NCBI RefSeq assembly: GCF_001050195.2
Contig: NZ_DF967966.1
Span: 333,411-397,410 of the forward strand
DNA length: 64,000 nucleotides
Direction: 5' to 3'
DNA from: Anaerolinea thermolimosa
Lineage (GTDB): Bacteria > Chloroflexota > Anaerolineae > Anaerolineales > Anaerolineaceae
Both the position numbers and the translations under genes were made by a program. Within the stretch, counting starts at the first letter, position 1. The number at the start of each line of letters is the position of its first letter. This document shows positions 25,655-34,089 of the stretch, one piece after another. Below the pieces are notes generated by a model. The model was given only the letters and a program-made list of their open reading frames with translations. It ran no database searches and was not told where the DNA came from.

Positions 25655-26650
25655 ATGAAATGCATCCAGATTCTTGAACCCAATCATGCGGAATATATCG
25701 AAATCCCCACACCTCGTCCGCGGGCGGGCGAGGTGCTCATTCGGGTGGCGGCTTCGGGCATCTGCGGCACCGACCTTCATATTTTGCGGGGGGAGTATAT
25801 GGGGGGGTATCCGGTGATCCCGGGGCATGAATTTTCGGGCACCATTGTGGAAGTGGGCGAGGGTGTTTCGCGCTTTCGGGTGGGAGACCGGGTGGCCGTG
25901 GAACCCAACATTTCCTGCGATAATTGCCCCGAATGTTTACACAACCGCCAGAACTTCTGCCGCAACTGGCAGGCGGTGGGGGTAACCCTGCCGGGGGGCA
26001 TGGCAGAATATGTGGCTGTGCCGGAAAAGCAGGTTTTTTCCATCGGCGATCTGCCTTTTGAACAGGCGGCCTTCGTGGAACCGCTTTCCTGCGTGCTCCA
26101 CGGCCTGGAAAAGCTATCCCTTCGCCCCGGTGAGTCGGTAGCTCTGCTGGGGGCCGGGCCGATCGGCATTCAACTTTTACGGGTTGCCCGCCTCTGGGGA
26201 GTGACGCACATTGCGGTGGCTGAGCGCAACCCCGAACGGCTGGCGTTTGCCCGTCAGGCCGGTGCCGATGAAGCCTTTACCAACCTGGACGAACTGACCC
26301 CCGATGGTTATGACGCCGTCATCGACGCCACCGGTGTGCCGACCGTCATGGCCCGGTGTATTGATCTGGCGCGTCCGGGCGGACGGGTTTTATGGTTTGG
26401 GGTGCCCCCGTCGGGCCGGGAAATGAACCTGGAGCCGTTTAAGGTGTTCCGTAAGGGTCTGGCGCTTTACGGTTCCTTTACCTCCCTGCGAAACTCTTAT
26501 CAGGCGGTGGCGTTGCTGCAAAGTGGGCGCCTGAAGGTGGATGATATCATTTCGCACCGCCTGCCGCTGGAAGCCTTCGTTCACGGTTGTGAGTTGATTG
26601 AGCAGGGAGCGGAAGGGGTGAAGAAGGTGCTCGTTCTGCCGGGTGGTTGA
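25655..26650 (+). CDS. zinc-dependent medium-chain dehydrogenase (sorbitol/threonine dehydrogenase-like)
   Basis: 331 residues, a GroES-like catalytic domain followed by a Rossmann domain. Catalytic zinc ligands are visible in ASGICGTDLH (Cys), PGHEFSG (His-Glu) and the later FVEPLSC (Glu). The structural zinc loop has CDNCPECLHNRQNFC with four Cys. The coenzyme fold carries GAGPIGIQLLRVA, with an acidic residue after the second strand (VAERNPERLAF), favouring NAD. It oxidises a secondary alcohol or polyol; the substrate is not determined. It lies 37 bases ahead of an esterase gene, so the two may form an operon. Confidence 0.9.
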   Translation: MKCIQILEPNHAEYIEIPTPRPRAGEVLIRVAASGICGTDLHILRGEYMGGYPVIPGHEFSGTIVEVGEGVSRFRVGDRVAVEPNISCDNCPECLHNRQNFCRNWQAVGVTLPGGMAEYVAVPEKQVFSIGDLPFEQAAFVEPLSCVLHGLEKLSLRPGESVALLGAGPIGIQLLRVARLWGVTHIAVAERNPERLAFARQAGADEAFTNLDELTPDGYDAVIDATGVPTVMARCIDLARPGGRVLWFGVPPSGREMNLEPFKVFRKGLALYGSFTSLRNSYQAVALLQSGRLKVDDIISHRLPLEAFVHGCELIEQGAEGVKKVLVLPGG

Positions 26651-26686
26651 GGAATCTGCTGAAGAGGGCTGGAAAGGAAGGAAAGC

Positions 26687-27451
26687 ATGGCCGAAACGTT
26701 AAACCCGCATCTGCACAACCCGCATCTCAACAGCGATCCCATCTTCTTTCGAGGTGGGCGGGTGGGGATTCTTTTATTGCACGGATTCACGGCCACCCCC
26801 TACGAGGTGCGCCCGGCGGCGGAACGACTGGCACGTCTCGGGTACAGTGTGGCCGGCCCATGCCTTCCGGGGCACGCTACCCGCCCCGAAGATCTCAACC
26901 GTGTGCGCTGGCAGGACTGGGTGGAAACCGCCGGTCAGGCATATCGGGCGCTGCAGGGCGAGTGCGAAAAAGTGGTGGTGGGGGGTGAGTCGATGGGAGC
27001 GGTGGTTGCCCTTTACCTGGCCACGCAACACCCGGAGGCCGCGGCTGTGCTGGCGTTTGCCCCCGCCATCCGTTTGCGCCTCACGTGGGTGCGGCAGCTC
27101 CAGCTGCGCCTGCTTGCCCCCGTGGTGATGGGTGTGCCCAAGGGAGGGTTGGATGCTTCGGAGAACTGGCAGGGGTATCGGGTTAACCCACTGCGCGGGG
27201 TGTTGCAGCTGCTGGCGATGCAGCGGGCGTTGCAGGCAAGGTTGCCCCTCATCCAGCAGCCGCTCTTTGTGGGGCTGGGGCGTTTTGACACCACCATTCA
27301 TCCGCAGGCCGGAGAAATGGTGCTGAAGGGGGTGTCTTCAGCGATTCGCGAAATGCACTGTTATGAACACTCCAGCCACGTGGTGCTTCTCGATGGTGAA
27401 ATCGACGCGGTGATCACAGACGTGGAGAATTTTCTGCGCCGGGTGCTTTAA
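26687..27451 (+). CDS. alpha/beta hydrolase, carboxylesterase/monoacylglycerol-lipase type
   Basis: 254 residues. The nucleophile elbow is GGESMG, the oxyanion strand ILLLHGFTATPYEV, the acid is probably Asp in GRFDTTIHP, and the base is His in HSSHVVLLD near the C-terminus. This is the layout of Bacillus Est30-like carboxylesterases that cut short or medium acyl esters. There is no signal peptide, so it is cytoplasmic. ATG 26687 follows AAGGAAGGAAAGC. Which of the upstream dehydrogenase products it meets is unknown. Confidence 0.9.
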   Translation: MAETLNPHLHNPHLNSDPIFFRGGRVGILLLHGFTATPYEVRPAAERLARLGYSVAGPCLPGHATRPEDLNRVRWQDWVETAGQAYRALQGECEKVVVGGESMGAVVALYLATQHPEAAAVLAFAPAIRLRLTWVRQLQLRLLAPVVMGVPKGGLDASENWQGYRVNPLRGVLQLLAMQRALQARLPLIQQPLFVGLGRFDTTIHPQAGEMVLKGVSSAIREMHCYEHSSHVVLLDGEIDAVITDVENFLRRVL

Positions 27452-27467
27452 CCGCTGGCGCGCCACC

Positions 27468-28625
27468 TCAACTTTCGTATTTGCGCAGCAGATCATCCAG
27501 CGCCTCCCGGAGGAGGTGCGCTTCGGTTTTCCCGGTCTTTTTCGCCAGGTCGGCCAGCTTTTCGAGCTGGGTCTGGGTGTAATGGCTGGTTTTGGTGACC
27601 ATCTGTGAGCTGACGGGCAGGCAGATGCGGTTGCGCCCGAGCCGCTTGGCGCGGAAAAGGGCCTCATCAGAGCGCCGGAAAAGGCTCTCCCAGTCGTTGC
27701 CATCGGAGGGATATTCGGCCACCCCACCGGAGATGTGAATGGTAAGGCGGAATTTCTGCTCGCCTACCTGCACGTCGATGGGGGTATCTTCGAGGGCCCG
27801 GCGCACTTCTTCAGCCAGGACGAAGGCGGTTTCGGCGCGGCTGTCAGGAAGGACGACGACGAATTCATCGCCGGCGTAACGCCCGGTGAAGCCCATCTCC
27901 CGAAAGTTATTCGCCAGCACACGCCCAACCCGGCGGAGCACCTCGTCGCCGGTGTACCGCCCATACTGCCGGTTGATCGAGTCGAATTCGTCAATGTCGA
28001 GGTTGATGATAGCCATGGGAGCGTGTGTCCGGTCGGCTTCTTCCCGGGCACGGGCAAAGCGCGCAAGCAAGGCTTCGCGTTTGAGGACGCCGGTGAGCAC
28101 GTCGCGCTCTTCCTGGGCAGAATAAAGGACTACGGCATTCCCGCCGCTTTCCTTACCGCGCAGAAGCGCATCGTAAGCGCGGCGGATGAGTTCTTCGGCG
28201 GTGAGGGAAGGGCCGTCTGCGGGGTAGCTGGCCACACCGATGGTGACGCTAACGCGAAGATCGACTGGCTTTTCTTGATGGGTGAGGTGCAAGGGCTGAG
28301 ACTCAACGCCACGCCGGATAGCCTCGGCCAGGGTCAGGGCTTCCTCGGCAGACAATCCGCTGGCAACCAGCAAGAACTCGTCACCGGCTATCCGACCGGC
28401 GTCGGCGTGAGGGGGCAGGTGTTCTGAGAGCACACCCGCCACATGGTGGATGAAAGCGTCGCCCGCCAGGTGGCCGTAGGTGGAATTTACGCTCAGAAGC
28501 CGGTCTGTATCGATGTAGAGGATGGCGAGAGGGTGGTGCTGCTGGCTTGCCAGTGAGAGGGTGCTTTCCAGTCGGGTGAGAATCTCACCGCGGCTCGGAA
28601 GGCCGGTCAATTCATCGGGAGGCAT
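27468..28625 (-). CDS. tandem GGDEF protein with C-terminal ribbon-helix-helix domain
   Basis: 385 residues with two GGDEF domains in series. The first (~1-165) has LYIDTDRLLSVNSTYGHLAG and RIAGDEFLLV; the second (~170-335) has INLDIDEFDSINRQYG and RYAGDEFVVV. Both carry AGDEF rather than GGDEF, a variant known in active diguanylate cyclases, and no RxxD inhibitory site precedes either. The last ~45 residues (SHYTQTQLEKLADLAKKTGK, TEAHLLREALDDLLRKY) look like a CopG/Arc ribbon-helix-helix DNA-binding domain. There is no sensor or membrane segment. ATG 28625 is chosen by AGGAG seven bases upstream. An AT-rich palindrome lies just ahead of the start. Confidence 0.75.
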   Translation of the reverse strand: MPPDELTGLPSRGEILTRLESTLSLASQQHHPLAILYIDTDRLLSVNSTYGHLAGDAFIHHVAGVLSEHLPPHADAGRIAGDEFLLVASGLSAEEALTLAEAIRRGVESQPLHLTHQEKPVDLRVSVTIGVASYPADGPSLTAEELIRRAYDALLRGKESGGNAVVLYSAQEERDVLTGVLKREALLARFARAREEADRTHAPMAIINLDIDEFDSINRQYGRYTGDEVLRRVGRVLANNFREMGFTGRYAGDEFVVVLPDSRAETAFVLAEEVRRALEDTPIDVQVGEQKFRLTIHISGGVAEYPSDGNDWESLFRRSDEALFRAKRLGRNRICLPVSSQMVTKTSHYTQTQLEKLADLAKKTGKTEAHLLREALDDLLRKYES

Positions 28626-28640
28626 GAGAAAACTCCTTTT

Positions 28641-28694
28641 TGACATACATATATGCTTATATGTATCATTATATATGTATGTTCGCATATGTCA
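28641..28694. promoter_or_regulatory. AT-rich nested inverted repeats upstream of the GGDEF-RHH gene
   Basis: ACATACATATAT (28643-28654) is exactly complementary to ATATATGTATGT (28671-28682), and TGACATA (28641-28647) to TATGTCA (28688-28694). Several ATATGTAT-like half sites recur between. Multiple spaced half sites are what ribbon-helix-helix repressors bind, so self-control by the gene's own RHH domain is plausible but untested. Confidence 0.45.
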
Positions 28695-28783
28695 AGGACT
28701 TTCCCCCTGGTCTTCTAGACCGGGTGCCGCGGGTTTTTAGAGGTCAGATGGGTTAAAAGGATTCTCAGGAAAGGGTTCTGGGC

Positions 28784-28789
28784 TATAAT
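28784..28789 (+). promoter_or_regulatory. -10 element (TATAAT), leaderless start of udk
   Basis: A perfect TATAAT ends six bases before the uridine kinase ATG at 28796, and no ribosome site is present. A normal start point six or seven bases downstream of the -10 would coincide with the ATG. Confidence 0.5.
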
Positions 28790-28795
28790 TCACGT

Positions 28796-29440
28796 ATGCC
28801 CAACCCTCCCACCCCTCTGGTTATCGGGATTGCCGGTGGTACTGGTTCCGGAAAGACCACCGTGGTTGATACGATCCTCAAACGTGTCGGGCGCGAGCGT
28901 ATTGCCTGCCTGCCGCACGACGCTTACTACCGCGATCTTTCTCACCTGCCCTTTGAAGAACGCCTCAAGGTTAATTTTGATCATCCCGATTCGCTGGAAA
29001 CCGACCTGCTCATTGAGCACATTCATCGCTTGAAATGCTGGGAAGCCGTGGATGTGCCGGTGTACGATTTTGCCCACCATACCCGTACAAGCCAGACCAT
29101 CCATGTTGAACCCCGGCGCATCATTCTGGTGGAGGGCATTCTCATTTTCTATGAGCCAGCCCTGCGGGCGGAGTTCGACGTTAAAATTTTTGTCGATACC
29201 GATGCTGATATCCGCTTCATCCGGCGCTTACAGCGCGATATCGTGGAACGTGGGCGCACCACCGAGTCGGTGATCCGTCAGTATCTGGAGACGGTGCGCC
29301 CCATGCATCTCGAATTTGTTGAGCCAACCAAACGCTATGCCGATATCATCATCCCTGAAGGCGGCCTGAATACCGTGGCGCTGGACATGGTGGTAGCGCG
29401 GATCGAAGCCTTGCTGGGCAGGGAGCATCTTTCTGCATGA
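28796..29440 (+). CDS. udk: uridine kinase
   Basis: 214 residues, the usual length. Phosphorylates uridine and cytidine in pyrimidine salvage. P-loop GGTGSGKTT at about residues 14-22. The family's substrate segments follow: PHDAYYRDLSHLPFEER, VNFDHPDSLETDLLIEHI, PVYDFAHHTRT, RIILVEGILIF and RFIRRLQRDIVERGRTTESV. The stop overlaps the next gene's ATG (ATGA), so the VTT-domain gene is translationally coupled. Confidence 0.95.
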   Translation: MPNPPTPLVIGIAGGTGSGKTTVVDTILKRVGRERIACLPHDAYYRDLSHLPFEERLKVNFDHPDSLETDLLIEHIHRLKCWEAVDVPVYDFAHHTRTSQTIHVEPRRIILVEGILIFYEPALRAEFDVKIFVDTDADIRFIRRLQRDIVERGRTTESVIRQYLETVRPMHLEFVEPTKRYADIIIPEGGLNTVALDMVVARIEALLGREHLSA

Positions 29441-29973
29441 CCCGCTCCCGGCGCACCTTGATCCTGCGCATTCTGGCGCTGACTTTTGTGGTTGGCCTTT
29501 CGATTACGCTTTACCTGCTTCGAGACCAGGTGCGCCAGCTGGAAGGGCTGGGTTATACCGGGATTTTTCTGGTTTCTCTGCTTTCCAGCGCCACGCTGAT
29601 CCTTCCGGTGCCGGGGGTGCTCTTCACCTCGGTGATGGGGGCGGTGTTCAACCCGCTGTGGGTGGCGCTCGCAGCCGGGAGCGGGGCGGCCCTGGGTGAG
29701 CTTTCGGGGTACCTGGCGGGGTTCAGCGGGCGCGGTGTGGTCGAAAAGACCGAGATCCACCGTAAGCTGGAAGACTGGATGCACCGTTATGGTGAGGTTA
29801 CCGTGCTGGTGCTGGCTTTCATCCCCAACCCGCTTTTCGACGTGGCCGGGATGATCGCCGGGGCGTTGAAAATGAAATTGTGGCGTTTCCTGCTCTTTTG
29901 CTGGCTGGGGAAGGTGGGGAAGATGCTTCTCTTTGCCTACGGCGGGATGGGAATTTTCCATCTGTTTCCCTGA
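29437..29973 (+). CDS. VTT/SNARE-associated (DedA/TVP38-like) membrane protein
   Basis: 178 residues with a basic N-terminus and about four to five hydrophobic helices. The VTT pattern is seen in LPVPGVLFTSVMGAVFNPLW, the glycine-rich GSGAALGELSGYLAGFSGRG and the later FIPNPLFDVAGMIAGALKMK. The family is linked to lipid or small-solute movement across bacterial membranes. The exact substrate is unknown. It overlaps udk by four bases. A dipeptidase-like gene follows after 76 bases. Confidence 0.8.
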   Translation: MTRSRRTLILRILALTFVVGLSITLYLLRDQVRQLEGLGYTGIFLVSLLSSATLILPVPGVLFTSVMGAVFNPLWVALAAGSGAALGELSGYLAGFSGRGVVEKTEIHRKLEDWMHRYGEVTVLVLAFIPNPLFDVAGMIAGALKMKLWRFLLFCWLGKVGKMLLFAYGGMGIFHLFP

Positions 29974-30049
29974 CCCTTTCCTCACCGAAAGACTGGCAGA
30001 AACCCCATCCATTCCAGGGTTATGTTTAATCGTACAGGAGGTTATGGGA

Positions 30050-31408
30050 ATGGCTTCACTGGAACACATCGATGCCTATCTGGAGAGCCATCTGAATGAG
30101 TCGATTGCGGAGTTATCGCGTTTTTGCGCCCAGCCCAGCGTTTCGGCGCAAAACTGGGGGCTGACCGAAACCGCCGGGATGGTGGCAGACATGTTGCGCA
30201 GGCGCGGCTTCAGTGTGGAGATCTTTCCTACCGGCGGCGCTCCGATTGTCTTTGCCGAGCGAAAAGGGCGCAGTGACCGGACTGTGCTCTTTTACAACCA
30301 TTATGATGTTCAGCCACCTGAGCCGCTCGAATTGTGGGAAACCCCGCCTTTTGAGCCGACCCTGCGCGAGGGGCACCTCTATGCGCGCGGCGTCAGTGAT
30401 GACAAGGGGCCCATCATGAGCCGTTTGTTTGCCATCGATGCCCTGCTGGCAACGGAGGGAGAATTGCCCTGCACGGTGAAGTGGGTCATCGAAGGTGAGG
30501 AAGAAACCTCCAGCGCGCATCTGGCGCCTTTCGTCAGGGAACATGCCGACCTGCTCCGCGCGGATGGATGCGTGTGGGAGTTTGGCACGGTGGACTTTCG
30601 CGATGTGCCGATTCAATACCTGGGACTGCGCGGTATCTGCTATGTCGAATTGAGCGTAGAGACGGCCAATCAGGACGTCCATTCGGGGCTGGGCGGTTCG
30701 ATTTTCCCCAATGCCGCCTGGCGGCTGGTCTGGGCGTTGAACACGCTTAAAGGCCCGGATGAGCGCATTCGCATTCCCCACTTTTATGATCATGTGCGCC
30801 CGCCTACCCCGCGCGAGCAGGAGCTGATGGCGGCCCTGCCTGACCCGGCGGAAGAATACAGGACCCGTTACGGCATCAAAGGGTTTGTGCGGGGGCTTCA
30901 GGGCGGGCAGGAACTGCGCCTGGCCGAAGTGTACGAGCCCACCTGCACCATCTGCGGGCTGACCTCGGGTTATCAGGGGCCTGGCTCAAAGACGGTTCTC
31001 CCGGCCAGGGCCAGCGCCAAAGTGGACTTCCGCCTGGTGCCCGACCAGACTCCCGAAGAGGTATTGCGCCTGCTCCGCGCCCACCTCGACGCACAGGGTT
31101 TCAGCGACGTGCAGGTGACCTTCCTGGGGGGTGAGGCTCCCGCCGTCACCGACCCTGACGACCCGTTCGTCAGGCTGGTGGTCGACGCCGCCGAGGAGCC
31201 CTACGGGGTAAAAATGCAGGTGGTGCCCATGGTGGGCGGCTCGGGGCCTAACCACGTGTTTCAGGAAACATTGCATGTGCCCATCGTCACCGCCGGGCCG
31301 GGGCACCCGGGAGGGCAGGCGCACGCCCCCAATGAAAATATGCGCATTGATTTGTATCTGAAGGCCGCCCGGCACATTGCCCGAATCCTGAGGCAGTTTG
31401 GAGGTTGA
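30050..31408 (+). CDS. M20-family metallopeptidase (dipeptidase/ArgE-DapE type)
   Basis: 452 residues. The di-zinc site of M20 enzymes is visible: His-x-Asp in YNHYDVQP, Asp in GVSDDKGP, the Glu pair in IEGEEETSS, and the C-terminal His in GPGHPGGQAHAP. A dimerisation domain sits in the middle (SVETANQDVHSGLGG onward). These enzymes hydrolyse dipeptides or acylated amino acids in the cytosol. ATG 30050 has AGGAGG at eight bases; the ATG at 30044 is too close to it. Confidence 0.92.
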   Translation: MASLEHIDAYLESHLNESIAELSRFCAQPSVSAQNWGLTETAGMVADMLRRRGFSVEIFPTGGAPIVFAERKGRSDRTVLFYNHYDVQPPEPLELWETPPFEPTLREGHLYARGVSDDKGPIMSRLFAIDALLATEGELPCTVKWVIEGEEETSSAHLAPFVREHADLLRADGCVWEFGTVDFRDVPIQYLGLRGICYVELSVETANQDVHSGLGGSIFPNAAWRLVWALNTLKGPDERIRIPHFYDHVRPPTPREQELMAALPDPAEEYRTRYGIKGFVRGLQGGQELRLAEVYEPTCTICGLTSGYQGPGSKTVLPARASAKVDFRLVPDQTPEEVLRLLRAHLDAQGFSDVQVTFLGGEAPAVTDPDDPFVRLVVDAAEEPYGVKMQVVPMVGGSGPNHVFQETLHVPIVTAGPGHPGGQAHAPNENMRIDLYLKAARHIARILRQFGG

Positions 31409-31420
31409 GGCGGAGGCACC

Positions 31421-32479
31421 TCACCGTAAAGGTGCATCTTCAGGGGCGTTCTCGTCGGATGAGGGCGCCCCTGTTTCGTCTTCCGGGGTGACCTCAGGGG
31501 GCGGTGGGTAGAGCCGGTGAGCCTCCAGCAGGGGCTGGTGGATGACCTCTCCCAGCTGCTGCCAGAACCTCCTGCGCTGCCATGCGTTCCACTGTTCCAC
31601 AAACCCGGCATAAGCGCGCTGTCGTTCGGCAGTGCGGTCGGCCAGGTAGCCCTCGATGCCCGGCAGAAGCCGCCGGAAGGGACGGGGGTTGCCGTAAAAG
31701 GCAATTACCCGGGCGCGCTCTTCTTCGATGAAAACCGGGAGGAACTGCCCCCAAACATCACAATCGTGGATGTTTCCCAGCGTTTCCTGCGTCTGGCGGA
31801 TGGCCGTAAGCCAGGGTTTGAGGCCGCTGGCGTAGAGGGGGCTGAAGGTCTCAAGGGTGTAGCGCAGATGTTTGGCGGCGATGCGCATGGCATGGAGTTC
31901 GGCCACGGCTTCGGGCCGGGCCACGATGGCATCGTAGGAGAGGAACGCTTCCAGGCGGGGCTGGATCGAGGCGGCGGCGTGGCGGTACAGAGCGTGAGAA
32001 AAGGGCGGCCCGACGGATGCGGCGGCCATCGGCTCGAGCACGGCGCGCATGACGGGCAGGGTGCCGCTGGCGGCGAAGCGATCGAGGGCATGGAGCACCT
32101 CTGGCTGAAGCGACTCGCGATGCTGGCGCAGGCGCAACAACAGGCGTGCCACACCCCGCCGCTGGAGCGGGTCGTTCAGAGTGCTGGCGTAGGTCTGCAA
32201 ATGGGCCAGCTGTACGTCGGCGTCACGGGCGGCGCCCATAGCGCGGGTGATTTTGCGGATTTCCTTAAGCCAGATCGGGCGCTGGCGGGCGGGCAGGCAG
32301 GCCTCGAACAGGGGCAGGGCGGCGCGCAGGCGGCGGGTGGCCACGCGCATGCGGTGGATATACTCAATATCCTCTCCCCCGGAACGCACGCCGTGCATTT
32401 CGGTTTCCAGTGCCTGAAGGTGTTTGAGCAAAACGCTCGCGCCAAAGGCGCACAGCTCTTGATCCTTACCAGAGGTCAT
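31421..32479 (-). CDS. CHAD-domain protein
   Basis: 352 residues. Conserved histidines and basic helices of the CHAD domain (a polyphosphate-binding helical fold) occur twice: residues ~40-160 (YIHRMRVATRRLRAALPLFE, RDADVQLAHL) and ~190-300 (ELHAMRIAAKHLRYTLETF, TLGNIHDCDVWGQFL). The C-terminus is Pro/Glu/Asp rich and probably disordered. No CYTH phosphatase domain is fused. The start overlaps the preceding kinase stop (ATGA at 32479), so translation is coupled. Polyphosphate binding is family knowledge, not visible directly. Confidence 0.88.
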   Translation of the reverse strand: MTSGKDQELCAFGASVLLKHLQALETEMHGVRSGGEDIEYIHRMRVATRRLRAALPLFEACLPARQRPIWLKEIRKITRAMGAARDADVQLAHLQTYASTLNDPLQRRGVARLLLRLRQHRESLQPEVLHALDRFAASGTLPVMRAVLEPMAAASVGPPFSHALYRHAAASIQPRLEAFLSYDAIVARPEAVAELHAMRIAAKHLRYTLETFSPLYASGLKPWLTAIRQTQETLGNIHDCDVWGQFLPVFIEEERARVIAFYGNPRPFRRLLPGIEGYLADRTAERQRAYAGFVEQWNAWQRRRFWQQLGEVIHQPLLEAHRLYPPPPEVTPEDETGAPSSDENAPEDAPLR

Positions 32480-33165
32480 GCGGGCTTTACCAGCTGGCGG
32501 ATGTGGGCGCACAGATCGTGGAAGACGTCCTGCACGGGGCGGTTGGCGTCGATGGTGACGAAGCCGTATTCCTCGGCCATGCGGTCAAATTCTTCGATCA
32601 ACTGCGACTGGTACACGCAGAAGCTGTCGAAGAGGTTGTCGGCGAAGCGCATATCCATGCCGGATTCCCAGTAATTGAAGCCGCGCCCGTTGGCCATGCG
32701 GGTGATGAGCGTGTCGAGATTGGCGCGCAGGTAGAAGACAATATCGGGCTTGAGCGCAAAACCGTACACCTTGCGCCCCCAGTCGGGGTCGCCCCCGCGC
32801 ACGGTATCGCGGGCGACAATGGAGTAGAAATACCGGTCGGAGAGCACGTAAAAACCGGCCTTGAGGGCAGGGATGATGCTGTTTTCCAGCCGGTCGGCGA
32901 AATCGGTGGCGTAGAAGAGGCTCATGGTGAGGCGCCCCAGGGTGTGGCCGCTTTTAGCCGCGTCGAGGCCGGGCTGGGTGAGCGTGGAACGGCGCAGGCC
33001 GGTATCTGAAACGGCAAAGCCTTCATCTTCCAGCCAGCGGCGTAGAAGGGCCATCTGGGTAGAGCGCCCCACGCCGTCGGTGCCTTCGAGGACGATGAGA
33101 CAGCCGGGGAGCGAATCGATGTTGCGGTAGGGAAACCCCGCACCGTAGAAAGAGACGGCGGTCAT
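32476..33165 (-). CDS. thymidylate-kinase-like protein (second of a pair)
   Basis: 229 residues of the dTMP kinase fold: P-loop EGTDGVGRST, in which Arg replaces the usual invariant Lys (GKST), base-binding LSDRYFYS and the lid-like GGDPDWGRKVYGF. The Lys-to-Arg change at the phosphate loop is unusual and may lower or change activity. Its neighbour at 33165-33899 is a paralogue with an intact loop, sharing ATDFADR-EN and RMxEEYxF segments. The start overlaps the neighbour's stop (TGATG) with GGGAGGT upstream. True dTMP kinase function is therefore uncertain. Confidence 0.75.
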   Translation of the reverse strand: MTAVSFYGAGFPYRNIDSLPGCLIVLEGTDGVGRSTQMALLRRWLEDEGFAVSDTGLRRSTLTQPGLDAAKSGHTLGRLTMSLFYATDFADRLENSIIPALKAGFYVLSDRYFYSIVARDTVRGGDPDWGRKVYGFALKPDIVFYLRANLDTLITRMANGRGFNYWESGMDMRFADNLFDSFCVYQSQLIEEFDRMAEEYGFVTIDANRPVQDVFHDLCAHIRQLVKPA

Positions 33166-33899
33166 CAGGCTACCTCCCGGGTTTTCTGTTTTTTCTGACG
33201 CTTTTTGTTCTTACCGGCGGCGGCCATGGGGTTGGGCAGTCCTTCCCAGCCGTTGAGCACGCGCCGCACCAGGGCGCGAATTTGCTTCTGCTGGGCCTGG
33301 ATGGGCTGGGTGCCGTTGATGACGGTGAAGTTGAACTCTTCGATCATGCGTTCGTACTCTTCCATGATGCGTTTCTGGAAGAGAGTGAAGCTCTCCACCT
33401 TGTCTTCCGAAAGCCCAAGGTCCATGCCAGCCTCATAGTATTTGATCTTGGCACGCGCGGAGAGGATGCGCGAGATGGCCACTTCGAGGGGGACGCGGAA
33501 GTAGAGCGCCAGGTCGGGCTGGGGGGCGAAGGAATAGAGGTTGCGCACCCAGAGAGGATCGACCCCGCGGGCCACATCGCGGGCAAAGGCGGTGAAAGCG
33601 TAGCGGTCAGCCAGCACTACCGCGCCGGCCTTTAACATGGGGAGCATGTAGTTTTCCCAGCGGTCGGCAAAATCGGTAGCCTGAAGCAGGCTGAAGGTGG
33701 TGGGGGTGAAGAGCTTCTCTTTTTTGGCCAGGCGGGTGGTCGATTTAACCAGCTCCGAGGAGTTCCACTCACTGAAGTATACCGTGCGGCCCTGCGCGGT
33801 AAGCCACTTGACGAGCAGGTCAATTTGAGTGGATTTTCCGCTGCCGTCGATGCCCTCGACGATGATCAGCTTTCCGTGATAGGGTTGCGGATGGAGCAC
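33165..33899 (-). CDS. thymidylate-kinase-like protein (first of a pair)
   Basis: 244 residues with a standard P-loop EGIDGSGKST and the dTMP-kinase segments ATDFADRWENYML, VLADRYAFTAFARDVARG and the DLALYFRVPLEVAISRIL helix. A Lys/Arg-rich tail (KNKKRQKKQKTREVA) is longer than in ordinary Tmk and may bind polyanions. GTG 33899 is favoured by AGAGG six bases upstream; a TTG six codons earlier is in frame. It may supply dTTP precursors, but the paralogue and CHAD gene downstream suggest a dedicated role. Confidence 0.75.
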   Translation of the reverse strand: MLHPQPYHGKLIIVEGIDGSGKSTQIDLLVKWLTAQGRTVYFSEWNSSELVKSTTRLAKKEKLFTPTTFSLLQATDFADRWENYMLPMLKAGAVVLADRYAFTAFARDVARGVDPLWVRNLYSFAPQPDLALYFRVPLEVAISRILSARAKIKYYEAGMDLGLSEDKVESFTLFQKRIMEEYERMIEEFNFTVINGTQPIQAQQKQIRALVRRVLNGWEGLPNPMAAAGKNKKRQKKQKTREVA

Positions 33900-33943
33900 A
33901 GAAGGCCTCTTTTTCAAAAAGATGATTGACTTAGCGTATCTAT

Positions 33944-33949
33944 ATTATA
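33944..33949 (-). promoter_or_regulatory. -10 element of the kinase-CHAD operon
   Basis: The minus strand reads a perfect TATAAT about 45 bases upstream of the first kinase start. No convincing -35 hexamer is seen at the expected spacing. Confidence 0.4.
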
Positions 33950-34062
33950 GCATTTGGTGAGAAGGAAAAAAGTGGGTGAAGAGGCCGGGATTCCGAAGAA
34001 GCAGGCTTTACCGATGTTTTTTCTGATCTCCGGTGTTCGGGTGAGGGTTCAAACCAGAATCG

Positions 34063-34083
34063 GGGCGGGCCGAAAACCCGCCC
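34063..34083 (-). terminator. GC-rich hairpin after the small CxxC gene
   Basis: GGGCGGG (34063-34069) pairs with CCCGCCC (34077-34083) around a short loop, starting seven bases past the stop of the 34090-34287 gene. No good T-run follows on the minus strand, so it is a weak terminator candidate. Confidence 0.35.
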
Positions 34084-34089
34084 TTCCTG

